From Prevotella sp. (GTDB lineage Bacteria; Bacteroidota; Bacteroidia; Bacteroidales; Bacteroidaceae), in the NCBI GenBank assembly GCA_016281815.1, contig JAEEJK010000110.1:1-64000 (forward strand): a stretch of DNA of 64,000 nucleotides. Reading direction: 5' to 3'. Numbering within the stretch: the stretch's first letter is position 1; the number at the start of each line of letters is the position of its first letter. The position numbers and the translations under genes were made by a program. Shown here in pieces: positions 43,789 to 51,467 of the stretch. A model generated the notes under the pieces. The model was not told the DNA's origin. It saw only the letters and a program-made list of their open reading frames with translations, and searched no databases.

Positions 43789-43808
43789 GGACGCGATGCA
43801 TCGCGTCC
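43789..43808. repeat. 20-bp perfect palindrome, third copy
   Basis: GGACGCGATGCATCGCGTCC, a perfect palindrome followed by CTACC, as at 15744-15763 and 18776-18795 (there with ATACAT in the centre). Here it stands without the GAGTTTAG array. Confidence 0.85.
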
Positions 43809-43991
43809 CTACCTTTGCTGGATTAAAAATCAGCCACAACAGCAGGGAGCCATTGAGGGGCGACCCTTCAGGGTTGTCGTGGTGGAGGTGGCACTCATCC
43901 AAGTTATTATTTCACTGTCCGTATTGATTCGGTCATTGAAAGCGAAAAAAGCGTAAAAAGGGAAGCTTAATATAGAATTTCTATTATAGAG

Positions 43992-44023
43992 TTTGTATAA
44001 TTGAGCCTTTTTGCTTACCTTTG
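43992..44023 (+). promoter_or_regulatory. Promoter of the ATPase / TIR / TPR gene group
   Basis: TTTG (43992-43995), 20 bp, TACCTTTG (44016-44023), matching TTTG-N19/20-TAnnTTTG. The predicted transcription start is near 44030, giving a leader of about 10 nt or less. Confidence 0.75.
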
Positions 44024-44038
44024 CACAAAATGTGCATC

Positions 44039-45178
44039 ATGATGGAAAATCCTTTCTATATTACCGGCATCATCCCTGAACCCTATTTCTGTGACAGGGA
44101 GAAAGAGACCAAGTGGTTTTTGCGTACACTTGAAAACAAGGCTCACATCCTGTTAACCTCACCCCGAAGAATGGGTAAGACGCAGTTGATTCGCCACGTG
44201 TTTGAACAGCCGTCTATCAAGAACAATTTCTATACTTTTTATACGGACATATACCCTACTACCAGTCTGCATGAGTTGGTGCTGTTTCTCAGCAAGGAAA
44301 TCTATTCCGTACTTGTGCCTAAAGGAAAGACCATGATTGATCAATTCTTGGCGGCCATCCACTCTTTGGCTGGCAGTTTTGGCTACGACCCAATTACAGG
44401 CCTGCCCACCTTCGATGTCAAACTGGGCGACATTCATACTCCTGAGTTGACACTGGAAGAGATTTTCCGTTATTTGGAGCAAGCCGACAAACCATGCATC
44501 TTTGCCATTGACGAGTTTCAGCAAATTGCCCTGTATCCAGAGAAGAACGTGGAGGCTACTTTGCGTATGCATATCCAGAAAATGAATAATTGCCTGTTTA
44601 TCTATGCTGGCAGCAACCGTCATATTCTTGAGAATATGTTCAACTCTGCGGCCAAGCCATTCTACAACAGTGCGGAGCAGATCTATCTTGATTGCATTTC
44701 AAAAGACGTCTATACGAGTTTTGCACAGGAGCAAGTGTTAAAAGCCGGTAGGCGGATTTCTCCCGATGCCGCATCGCATGCCTATGACCTTTTTGAGGGG
44801 CACACTTACTATGTACACAACGTTCTCCACAACGCATTTGCATATTTGAATCCTGACAAAGTCATAAAAGTGTCCGACATTGATGATACACTGAGCGACA
44901 TTCTGGAAGAGAAGGGCCGCTCCTTTGCATCGGTAATGAACCAACTTAACTACCAGCAGAAAGAAACGCTGATTGCCATTGCCAAAGAGGGTAAGGCCAG
45001 TGGTGCCACCTCTGTTGCTTTTGTGAAGAAACATGCGCTCAAATCCCCCAGTTCTGTCCAGCATGCTATCAGCATCTTGTTGGAGAAGCAGCTTCTGACC
45101 TATCAGAATGAGGAGCGCAAGAAGATTTATAGTGTTTCTGACCGATTCTTGGAAATGTGGATATGCAAGATGTATTAG
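44039..45178 (+). CDS. AAA-type ATP-binding protein
   Basis: 379 aa from MMENPFYITGIIPEPYFCDR. The track start at 44021 is a TTG inside the -7 box and is rejected. This is an archaeal-type/ATPase_2-like STAND-related fold: P-loop 'LLTSPRRMGKTQLIRHVF', Walker B 'CIFAIDEFQQIALYP', sensor-like 'FIYAGSNRHILENMF', and a C-terminal winged-helix region ('LNYQQKETLIAIAKEGKASG', 'AISILLEKQLLTYQ...YSVSDRFLEMWI'). The family is widespread in Bacteroidetes with no settled function. The TIR gene starts about 44 nt (31 nt with the earlier ATG) after its stop on the same strand with no intervening promoter seen, so it may be part of the same transcript; a functional link is not proven. Confidence 0.87.
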   Translation: MMENPFYITGIIPEPYFCDREKETKWFLRTLENKAHILLTSPRRMGKTQLIRHVFEQPSIKNNFYTFYTDIYPTTSLHELVLFLSKEIYSVLVPKGKTMIDQFLAAIHSLAGSFGYDPITGLPTFDVKLGDIHTPELTLEEIFRYLEQADKPCIFAIDEFQQIALYPEKNVEATLRMHIQKMNNCLFIYAGSNRHILENMFNSAAKPFYNSAEQIYLDCISKDVYTSFAQEQVLKAGRRISPDAASHAYDLFEGHTYYVHNVLHNAFAYLNPDKVIKVSDIDDTLSDILEEKGRSFASVMNQLNYQQKETLIAIAKEGKASGATSVAFVKKHALKSPSSVQHAISILLEKQLLTYQNEERKKIYSVSDRFLEMWICKMY

Positions 45179-45221
45179 GTTTTTCTCTCATTTCATGCAG
45201 CCGGGCATAATGGAATACAGA

Positions 45222-46349
45222 ATGGAAAAGTATAAATATTTCGCTTTCATCAGCTATAATGCGCTTGACATGAAATGGGGCAGGCGGCTGCAGAACAAGC
45301 TGGAAAACTACAAGATTCCGGCAAGGCTGTGCGGCAAATACGGCGGGAAGAAACAGCCAATGAAACCTGTGTTCTATGCCCCGACAGACATCCAGCCGGG
45401 CGGACTGACTGAGGAACTTCAGGGACGGCTGAAGGCCTCGCGCCACCTGATTGTGATCTGTTCGCCCCACTCGGCTCAGTCGGACTGGGTGGGTAAGGAG
45501 ATAGAGTTCTTTCATAAACTGGGACGTCTGAAGCAGGTGCATTTCTTCATCATTGACGGCACACCTCATAGCGGAAATCCCGAGACGGAATGCTTCCATC
45601 CGGTCATCAGCCGGCTGGGCTTCCCGGAGATGCTGGGGGCAAATGTCAACGAGAAAATCTACCGGTGGCCCTGGCTGAACAGAGAGCGCGCCTATGTGCA
45701 GCTGGTGTCGAAATTGCTCAATGTGGAGTATGACAGCATCTGGCAACGGCATAAACGCCGATTGAAAGTAAGGACCGCCACTTGGAGCCTGGCAGGTCTG
45801 GCCGTGCTGGCCGCCATGGGCGGCATTTGGGCCGGCAGTCAACCCTTTGATGCAGACATTCAGGTTCGCGAGGCCTCCCTTCCCAACCTTGCACTTCCGT
45901 CTTTCGACGGGGCTGCCGTGGAGCTGAGGATGGGAGGAGACACCAAGACGGAAATCCTACACTCCTCCTCTAAGCAGGTTACATTCAGGGACCTTCACCG
46001 TCGATATTTAGACAAGCAAGTGCGGGTCGTGGTGAAATGCAGGGGATACATCGATGTGGACACAGTCGTCAAATTGGGTAAGGCCGTCGTCTTGGACGTC
46101 AGGAGAGACCCGTCGGTATATGGCGACGTACACTTTCGCATCTGGGACCCGAGGACTGAGCAAACACTCCCCGGCGTGACGGTTGAAATAGAAGGACATA
46201 AGACTGTCTCCGACAAAGACGGATTAGTAGAATTGCACATACCCTTGGAGGCTCAGAAGCCCCAATACCACATCGTGGCATCCATTCCATTGGCGACAGG
46301 CACGGTGTTCATGCCTTGCGGAGAAGACGATGTGGTGATGAGTAAATAA
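45222..46349 (+). CDS. Membrane-anchored TIR-domain protein with periplasmic beta domain
   Basis: 375 aa from MEKYKYFAFISYNALDMKWG; ATGs at 45195 and 45210 are alternatives, and the track start at 45108 lies inside the ATPase gene. Residues 1-165 are a TIR domain: box-1-like 'FAFISYNALDMKWGRRLQNKLENYKIP', then 'HLIVICSPHSAQSDWVGKEIEFF'. The Glu at 93 or 95 after Trp89 takes the position of the catalytic glutamate of TIR NADases. A single membrane helix (about 186-206, 'ATWSLAGLAVLAAMGGIWAG') follows the basic 'RHKRRLKVR', predicting a cytoplasmic TIR. The C-terminal 165 residues would be periplasmic and include a carboxypeptidase-regulatory/PEGA-like fold ('RTEQTLPGVTVEIEGHKTVSDKDGLVEL'). That fold resembles the N-termini of the next two proteins. 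NADase activity is inference. Confidence 0.88.
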   Translation: MEKYKYFAFISYNALDMKWGRRLQNKLENYKIPARLCGKYGGKKQPMKPVFYAPTDIQPGGLTEELQGRLKASRHLIVICSPHSAQSDWVGKEIEFFHKLGRLKQVHFFIIDGTPHSGNPETECFHPVISRLGFPEMLGANVNEKIYRWPWLNRERAYVQLVSKLLNVEYDSIWQRHKRRLKVRTATWSLAGLAVLAAMGGIWAGSQPFDADIQVREASLPNLALPSFDGAAVELRMGGDTKTEILHSSSKQVTFRDLHRRYLDKQVRVVVKCRGYIDVDTVVKLGKAVVLDVRRDPSVYGDVHFRIWDPRTEQTLPGVTVEIEGHKTVSDKDGLVELHIPLEAQKPQYHIVASIPLATGTVFMPCGEDDVVMSK

Positions 46350-46359
46350 AAAGACGGTT

Positions 46360-47325
46360 ATGGAAACCCGAACGCGCAGAATGGCTGCCCTGACATGCCT
46401 GCTGCTGACAATGGCTCTCGTGCCCATGGAAGCCCAGACACAGGCCGGAGTGGTGAGGACGATAGGACGTCCCGGCCAGCCCGGCATCCCGCTTGCCCAT
46501 GTCACCATCCGTGTCAAGGGAAGGCAGAATGCCATCGTCTCGTCGGGTAAGGGTGAGTTTCACATCACCCTCTCGGGAATGGAGGAAGGAGACCCCATCG
46601 TGCTGCAGCAGGTGCAGAAAAACGGATACATCCTGAAGGACGCGGACCTGATAGGCAGACCCCTGCCATTTTCCACACAAGTGCCCATCGAGATAGTCAT
46701 GATCAGCATCCGGCAGCTTGAGGCCGACAGGAAGAGGATAGAGGACAATGCCTACAAGAGGGCAGAGCACCACTACAGGGAAAAGGCCGCCGAACTGGAA
46801 AGAAAGAGAAAGAACAAGGAGATGTCGGCCGGGAAATACCGGCAGGAATTGCAGATGCTACAGGAGAAGTATGAGAAATATATGTCGCTCATCGGAGACA
46901 TGGCCAACCGATATGCTCGGACAGACTACGACCGGCTGGACTCCGTGGATTATCAGATCAACATCTGTATTGAGAACGGAGACCTCGACAAGGCCGACTC
47001 ACTGATACACACGGTATTCGACCCGGAAACCGTATTGCAGCGCAACCGGGCGGCCAAGGAAGAGGTGATGCAGCGTATGGCTTTTGCACAAAGCATCATC
47101 GACAAGGCCCATCAAGACATGGAAGCCATCGGCAGGGACATGGACTACGCCAAGCGGATAGCGGCACTCAGTGACATCCTGGCGGAAGCCTATCAGGAAA
47201 ACGGCAGCCTCGAAAAAGCCGCGGAATGCCTGGAAGGCAGCCTGCCCGTCAAGAAACTCCTTTATGGAGAGGACAGTAACGAAGTGACGACGACCATCCA
47301 GAAAATCAAGATATTGAAACAATGA
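46360..47325 (+). CDS. Exported regulatory-domain / coiled-coil protein, short paralogue of the TPR protein
   Basis: 321 aa with signal peptide (RMAALTCLLLTMALVPMEAQ). Residues about 30-115 form a carboxypeptidase-regulatory-like beta domain ('IPLAHVTIRVKGRQNAIVSSGKGEF'). Then comes a charged coiled coil ('LEADRKRIEDNAYKRAEHHY...ELERKRKNKEM'), a conserved block 'YARTDYDRLDSVDYQINICIENGDLDKADSLIH', and only one C-terminal TPR-like repeat ('ENGSLEKAAECLEGSLPVKKLLYGEDSNEV'). It aligns along its whole length with the N-terminal third of the next protein, so it is a duplicate lacking most of the TPR array. Starts 10 nt after the TIR stop and overlaps the next gene by 4 nt (ATGA). Periplasmic or surface location inferred. 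Confidence 0.82.
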   Translation: METRTRRMAALTCLLLTMALVPMEAQTQAGVVRTIGRPGQPGIPLAHVTIRVKGRQNAIVSSGKGEFHITLSGMEEGDPIVLQQVQKNGYILKDADLIGRPLPFSTQVPIEIVMISIRQLEADRKRIEDNAYKRAEHHYREKAAELERKRKNKEMSAGKYRQELQMLQEKYEKYMSLIGDMANRYARTDYDRLDSVDYQINICIENGDLDKADSLIHTVFDPETVLQRNRAAKEEVMQRMAFAQSIIDKAHQDMEAIGRDMDYAKRIAALSDILAEAYQENGSLEKAAECLEGSLPVKKLLYGEDSNEVTTTIQKIKILKQ

Positions 47326-49760
47326 AACACTTAAGAATCCTACTTATCGCCATGATGGCCTTGGGCGTGGCTACATCGTTCGCACAAGTGCAAAAAGGGT
47401 ATGTGAAGACCTTGGGAAGGCCGGACAAGAAAGGGGCGCCCTTGAGTGGCGTCGCTGTCAGGGTGAGAGGCGACCACAACGCGGTGCTCAGCAAGAAAAA
47501 CGGCACTTTCTCCATGAAGATGCCTGGCAAGAAGAATGGCGACCCCTATTACCTGCAACAGATAGAGAAGTCGGGCTATGAGCTGAACGACCCCAGCCTC
47601 ATCGGCAGGCAGCTGGCTTTTTCCGGCAAAGTGCCGCTCTCCATCGCTATGGTTTCTTCCGCTCAGCTGCAGGCTGACAGACAGCGCATAGAAGAGAAAG
47701 CCTACAAGAAAGCGGAACAGAACTACAAAGAAAGGTTGGACAGGTTGGAGAGACAATTTTCGGAAAAGGCCATATCAGCACAGGAATACCAAAATGCATT
47801 GCAAGACCTGCAGAATCAGTTTGAGCGCTACCAGGAGATGATAGAAAGCCTGGCCAGACACTATGCCCATACTGACTATGACATGCTTGACGCAAAAGAC
47901 CGTGAGATCTGCATTTGCATAGAGAACGGCGAGCTTGAAAAGGCCGACTCGATGATTCATGTGCTCTTCACACCCGTGGACGTGCTGGAACGCAACAAGG
48001 CTGCCCTCCAGAAAATCGGGCAACAGGAAGGACAAGCCCAGATGATGATGGACGAGGCCAATGCCGACATGGCTGCCATATTGAGACAGCAGGAGAGAGA
48101 CGCAGAATACCTCTATCATCTCTATACCATCGCCCTGGCTGACTTTGACAACGGGAAAGCACGCCGTTACATCGAGACGAGGGCCGCGCTTGACACGACA
48201 AAGGCAGGATGGCAGATAGATGCCGGGCTGTTCGTCTGCAGCTATATCGAAGATTACGACCAGGCTCTCACCTATTTTCGGCGGGGACTCAGCCAGGCTG
48301 TCGCCCGTCATGGAGAAATCCACAGCGACGTGGCCTCCGCCTACTTCTGCATCGGTGAGGTCGCCCTGAGAAGGGATGACTATGGATATGCCAAGGAATG
48401 CTTTGAAAAAGCATTGGAAATCAACCGGGAAATGTATGGCGAGGACTATCCCGATGTGGTAAAATGCCTCCAGCACATAGGTAATGTGCATCGGGCGAAG
48501 GCTGAATATGACCAGGCATTGGAACTCTACCGGAAAGCATTGGATATAGTCATTCGTACAAGGGGAGATCTGCATGAGGATGCGGCATATATTTTTTACT
48601 CCACCGGCAATCTCTATGACCATAAAGGCGAATATGACAAAGCCCTGGACAATTATCTCAAGTCATTGGAAATCATGGAGAAGCTTTCGGATGCCAATCT
48701 CCCTATGGTGGCATCCATATACCATGGCATAGGCCTGCAATATGACAAGAAAGCCGACTACCCGCTTGCTCTGGAGTTTACCCAAAAATCGTTGGATATG
48801 TTGCAGAGAGTATTCGGCAGCACCCACACCTTCGTGGCATCGGCCTGGTCCACCCTCGGTTCCATCCTCAGCCATAAGGGCGACTATCAGCAGTCCATGG
48901 AATGTTTCAAAAATTCACTGGCCATCTTTGAGAAGATGTTGGGAGAGGAGCATTCAAGGACGGCAACAGCCCTCAACAACGTAGGCTATGCTTGTTTTAA
49001 GAAGGGCGATGCCACAAGTGCCATCGACTATTATGCCCGGGCACTGGCCGTCCGCGAGAAAATCTACGGTAAGGAGCATCCTGATGTGGCACAATCCTAC
49101 AACAACATCGGAAATATTTACTATGCCCAAGGCAACCTGTCCAAAGCCTTGGAGAATTTTCAGAATGCTTTGTCAATATTCAAGAGTGCCTTCGGCGAGG
49201 AGCATCCATACGTGGGAACAACCTACAGCAATCTCGGCAGTGTCTATGACAGTCAAGGTGACTTCGCCCACGCCATCGAATGCTATGAAAAGGCCTTGGC
49301 CGTCGAAATCAAGACATTGGGTGAAGAACACCCGGAAGTGGCAACGACCACCAACAACATCGGCTATGTGTACTATAGTCAAGGCAACTATGCACAAGCC
49401 CTGGACTATTTCATCAAAGCCATGGAGCTGCGTAAGAAGAGCCTTGGCGAGACCCATCCGGTGATTGCTTCCTCCTACACCAACATCGGCGCCATCTACA
49501 ACAAGATGGATGACTATGCCCATGCGATGGAGTACCAGCAAAAAGCGTTGGAGATACAACTGAAGACGCTTGGCGAAAAGCACCCCAACGTGGCAACTAC
49601 CTATTCCAACATCGGCAATGTCTATAAGAAGCAAGGGAAGAAGAGCGAGGCACTAACCTATTTCCAGAAAGCTCTGACCATACAGATGGAAGTGCTCGGA
49701 CCGGAACACCCGAAAACGAAAAAGACAAAGGACGTGATAGCAGAGCTCGGAGGAGAATGA
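47322..49760 (+). CDS. Exported TPR-repeat protein (kinesin-light-chain-like array)
   Basis: 812 aa, signal peptide MKHLRILLIAMMALGVATSFAQ. Residues 25-110: carboxypeptidase-regulatory-like domain ('APLSGVAVRVRGDHNAVLSKKNGTF'). Residues about 110-190: coiled coil. Then comes 'YAHTDYDMLDAKDREICICIENGELEKADSMIH', shared with the shorter paralogue, and about eleven 42-residue TPR_12/TPR_10 repeats with the consensus 'YEKALAVEIKTLGEEHPEVATTTNNIGYVYYSQGNYAQALDYF'. TPRs of this type mediate protein-protein binding; in bacteria they often adjoin signalling or conflict enzymes. The close similarity of successive repeats suggests recent expansion. Last gene of the TIR operon, ending 23 nt before the convergent RyR gene. 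Partners are unknown. Confidence 0.88.
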   Translation: MKHLRILLIAMMALGVATSFAQVQKGYVKTLGRPDKKGAPLSGVAVRVRGDHNAVLSKKNGTFSMKMPGKKNGDPYYLQQIEKSGYELNDPSLIGRQLAFSGKVPLSIAMVSSAQLQADRQRIEEKAYKKAEQNYKERLDRLERQFSEKAISAQEYQNALQDLQNQFERYQEMIESLARHYAHTDYDMLDAKDREICICIENGELEKADSMIHVLFTPVDVLERNKAALQKIGQQEGQAQMMMDEANADMAAILRQQERDAEYLYHLYTIALADFDNGKARRYIETRAALDTTKAGWQIDAGLFVCSYIEDYDQALTYFRRGLSQAVARHGEIHSDVASAYFCIGEVALRRDDYGYAKECFEKALEINREMYGEDYPDVVKCLQHIGNVHRAKAEYDQALELYRKALDIVIRTRGDLHEDAAYIFYSTGNLYDHKGEYDKALDNYLKSLEIMEKLSDANLPMVASIYHGIGLQYDKKADYPLALEFTQKSLDMLQRVFGSTHTFVASAWSTLGSILSHKGDYQQSMECFKNSLAIFEKMLGEEHSRTATALNNVGYACFKKGDATSAIDYYARALAVREKIYGKEHPDVAQSYNNIGNIYYAQGNLSKALENFQNALSIFKSAFGEEHPYVGTTYSNLGSVYDSQGDFAHAIECYEKALAVEIKTLGEEHPEVATTTNNIGYVYYSQGNYAQALDYFIKAMELRKKSLGETHPVIASSYTNIGAIYNKMDDYAHAMEYQQKALEIQLKTLGEKHPNVATTYSNIGNVYKKQGKKSEALTYFQKALTIQMEVLGPEHPKTKKTKDVIAELGGE

Positions 49761-49783
49761 AGGTCATACCCGACGGGCAGATG

Positions 49784-50872
49784 CTATAAGAAATCGGTCT
49801 CGTCGAGCCTTCTTCCACATTCGGCGCAGTATTTGTTCGCCTTGAACACCACCGTCCCGCACTGGCTGCAGCGGTATTCCTGGTCGGAATGCAGCAGCCG
49901 GTGCATGAGGATGTGATAGGTCTCTGTGTCACGGCTTTTGACAAGGTCGAATCCGAATTTCCTGACTATCTTGATTGTGGTGTCGGCTAGCATCCGGTTG
50001 TATTCCTTCTCGCCCTCGGAAAGCCGTGAGTAGGGCACCAGGTCGGGATGCTCCTTGCGCTTGTCATCCCTCACCGGCCCATACGACCAACCGTCTGCCA
50101 TCCGGGCACTCGCCCATACCTCCTGTGTGTTCTCGGCGATGGCTTCACGCAGGTCTATAAGGTCATCAGGGTAACTGACATTGTCCACGTTGATGGGGGT
50201 GGGGTCGTAGGTGAAGTCAGATGCGTTCACCACCACCATGTAGTTGGAAGACACTTTCCACGCTTTCATGAAATGGCTTGCCATGCACTCTTCATAAGGC
50301 GTTCCGACTGCCGGGTCGAAAATACGTATCGTTGCATCGCTTGTTGAAATGACCGTGACGGCGTGGAAGTCATCTTCCCGCATCCCTTTCCCTACGAGGA
50401 CGGCATTGTCGACCACCACGATAATGTCCGACTTCGTCTTGAGTGCGTCCTTGATGTCGTCAAGGGTGGCGTCGTATCTCCTCGACACCTGAAGACCGTT
50501 GGCCTCAAGAAGTCTTCCCATGTGATGCAGGGGCGTTCCCTTGTCTCGGAGCCATCTGTTCTGCAAAGCCTGTTCCGACAGGCTGGCATGGTCTGCCGCC
50601 ATCCCTCTCTTGGCCAGAATCCATTCCTCGCACTGCAGGTCGCACAGGTGTCCTTTGCTCTTGGCTGCCATCCTGCTGATGGGCAAGATGGAATAGAGCT
50701 GTGTGTTCTCTTCCAGGTCTTCATCGACACGCTCTGCAATGGAAAGCACTGACCGAAGTTCAGGACTGTCACACAACGCGCACAGCATCATCTCCATTTC
50801 TTCTGTCGACAGATTTCCCTCAAGGAATGCGGCCATCTGTTCGTCGGTAATCTTCGTGCTATTCTCTTCCAT
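49784..50872 (-). CDS. Anti-sigma-like / C39-peptidase-like / RyR-domain / zinc-ribbon protein
   Basis: 362 aa, no signal peptide. Residues 8-50 ('ITDEQMAAFLEGNLSTEEMEMML') resemble N-termini of proteins encoded next to ECF sigma factors. Residues about 75-215 look like a papain-like C39 peptidase, with candidate triad Cys81 ('LCDLQCEEWILAKRG'), His170 ('DDFHAVTVIS') and Asp186 ('IRIFDPAVGTPYEE'). Residues about 243-305 are an RyR domain, named for ryanodine-receptor repeats ('EVWASARMADGWSYGPVRDD...HPDLVPYSRLSEGEKEYNR'). The end is a zinc ribbon (Cys335, 338, 349, 352; 'CSQCG...CAECG'). RyR domains are rare in bacteria and tend to occur in signalling or conflict contexts. Its start overlaps the sigma-factor gene by 14 nt. 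Peptidase activity is inference. Confidence 0.8.
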   Translation of the reverse strand: MEENSTKITDEQMAAFLEGNLSTEEMEMMLCALCDSPELRSVLSIAERVDEDLEENTQLYSILPISRMAAKSKGHLCDLQCEEWILAKRGMAADHASLSEQALQNRWLRDKGTPLHHMGRLLEANGLQVSRRYDATLDDIKDALKTKSDIIVVVDNAVLVGKGMREDDFHAVTVISTSDATIRIFDPAVGTPYEECMASHFMKAWKVSSNYMVVVNASDFTYDPTPINVDNVSYPDDLIDLREAIAENTQEVWASARMADGWSYGPVRDDKRKEHPDLVPYSRLSEGEKEYNRMLADTTIKIVRKFGFDLVKSRDTETYHILMHRLLHSDQEYRCSQCGTVVFKANKYCAECGRRLDETDFL

Positions 50873-51422
50873 AATTGCTTTCTTTTAGTGCGACTTTGGA
50901 CAAAGACAATATCGCACGTTTCTTGATGTTGTAGAGATTGGCCAAGGTGATGCCCATGCTCTTTGAGAGAGCGTCAGGCCGCTCGCCTTCGATGAGAAGT
51001 TTCCTGATGACGTATGCGTAGCGTTCGTTACTCATGGCCTTCAGAAGATGCTCAATATCCATTTTTGCATCTATTTTCGTGTCATAGACGGCAGAAGGAT
51101 CCTCCTTGGTGTTGTCATTATAGAGAGGCATTGAACTGGTCAAATCTAACAGGTGGTCACGTTTCCTAATAAAAAATCTTATTGCAACAACTTTCAACCA
51201 CATACATAAGGACGTGCGGAACTGAAATTCCTTGAGTTTTTGGCTGTCGTTGTCCACCAGATAGCAATACAGTTCATTGATCAATTCATCATAATCTATC
51301 GGATTGGTAAAAACAAATTTGATGATGCTGACCATGAGTGGACGGCATTTTACAAAGAAGAATTCATACGTGATGTGATTGTCACGCATAATAAGACCTT
51401 GTATGATTTCCTTGTCTGTCAT
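50859..51422 (-). CDS. ECF-type RNA polymerase sigma factor
   Basis: 187 aa. Region 2 spans about residues 15-90 ('FFFVKCRPLMVSIIKFVF...LINELYCYLVDN...FRTSLCMWLKVVAIRFFIRKRD'). Region 4 is at about 130-180, with helix-turn-helix 'RPDALSKSMGITLANLYNIKKRAILSL'. Length and layout fit a group-4 (extracytoplasmic-function) sigma, although sequence in region 2 is divergent. It overlaps the following anti-sigma/RyR gene by 14 nt, the usual sigma/anti-sigma coupling. It lies 45 nt after the stop of the amylase gene on the same strand, with no clear promoter between, so read-through from the sus operon is possible. Target promoters are unknown; the facing TIR/TPR operon is a natural candidate. Confidence 0.85.
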   Translation of the reverse strand: MTDKEIIQGLIMRDNHITYEFFFVKCRPLMVSIIKFVFTNPIDYDELINELYCYLVDNDSQKLKEFQFRTSLCMWLKVVAIRFFIRKRDHLLDLTSSMPLYNDNTKEDPSAVYDTKIDAKMDIEHLLKAMSNERYAYVIRKLLIEGERPDALSKSMGITLANLYNIKKRAILSLSKVALKESNYGRE

Positions 51423-51467
51423 GCTCCAACTCTTTTGTCGCAGGAAACGGAATGAGTGTTGGTGGCA

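Noticed and set aside
45108-45221. N-terminal extension of the TIR ORF
   Set aside because: Overlaps the 3' end of the ATPase gene in a different frame; TIR box 1 begins just after the ATG at 45222.
47322-49760. TPR gene read as an eukaryotic-like kinesin light chain acquired by transfer
   Set aside because: TPR_12 arrays of this consensus are common in bacteria; base composition and neighbours look native.
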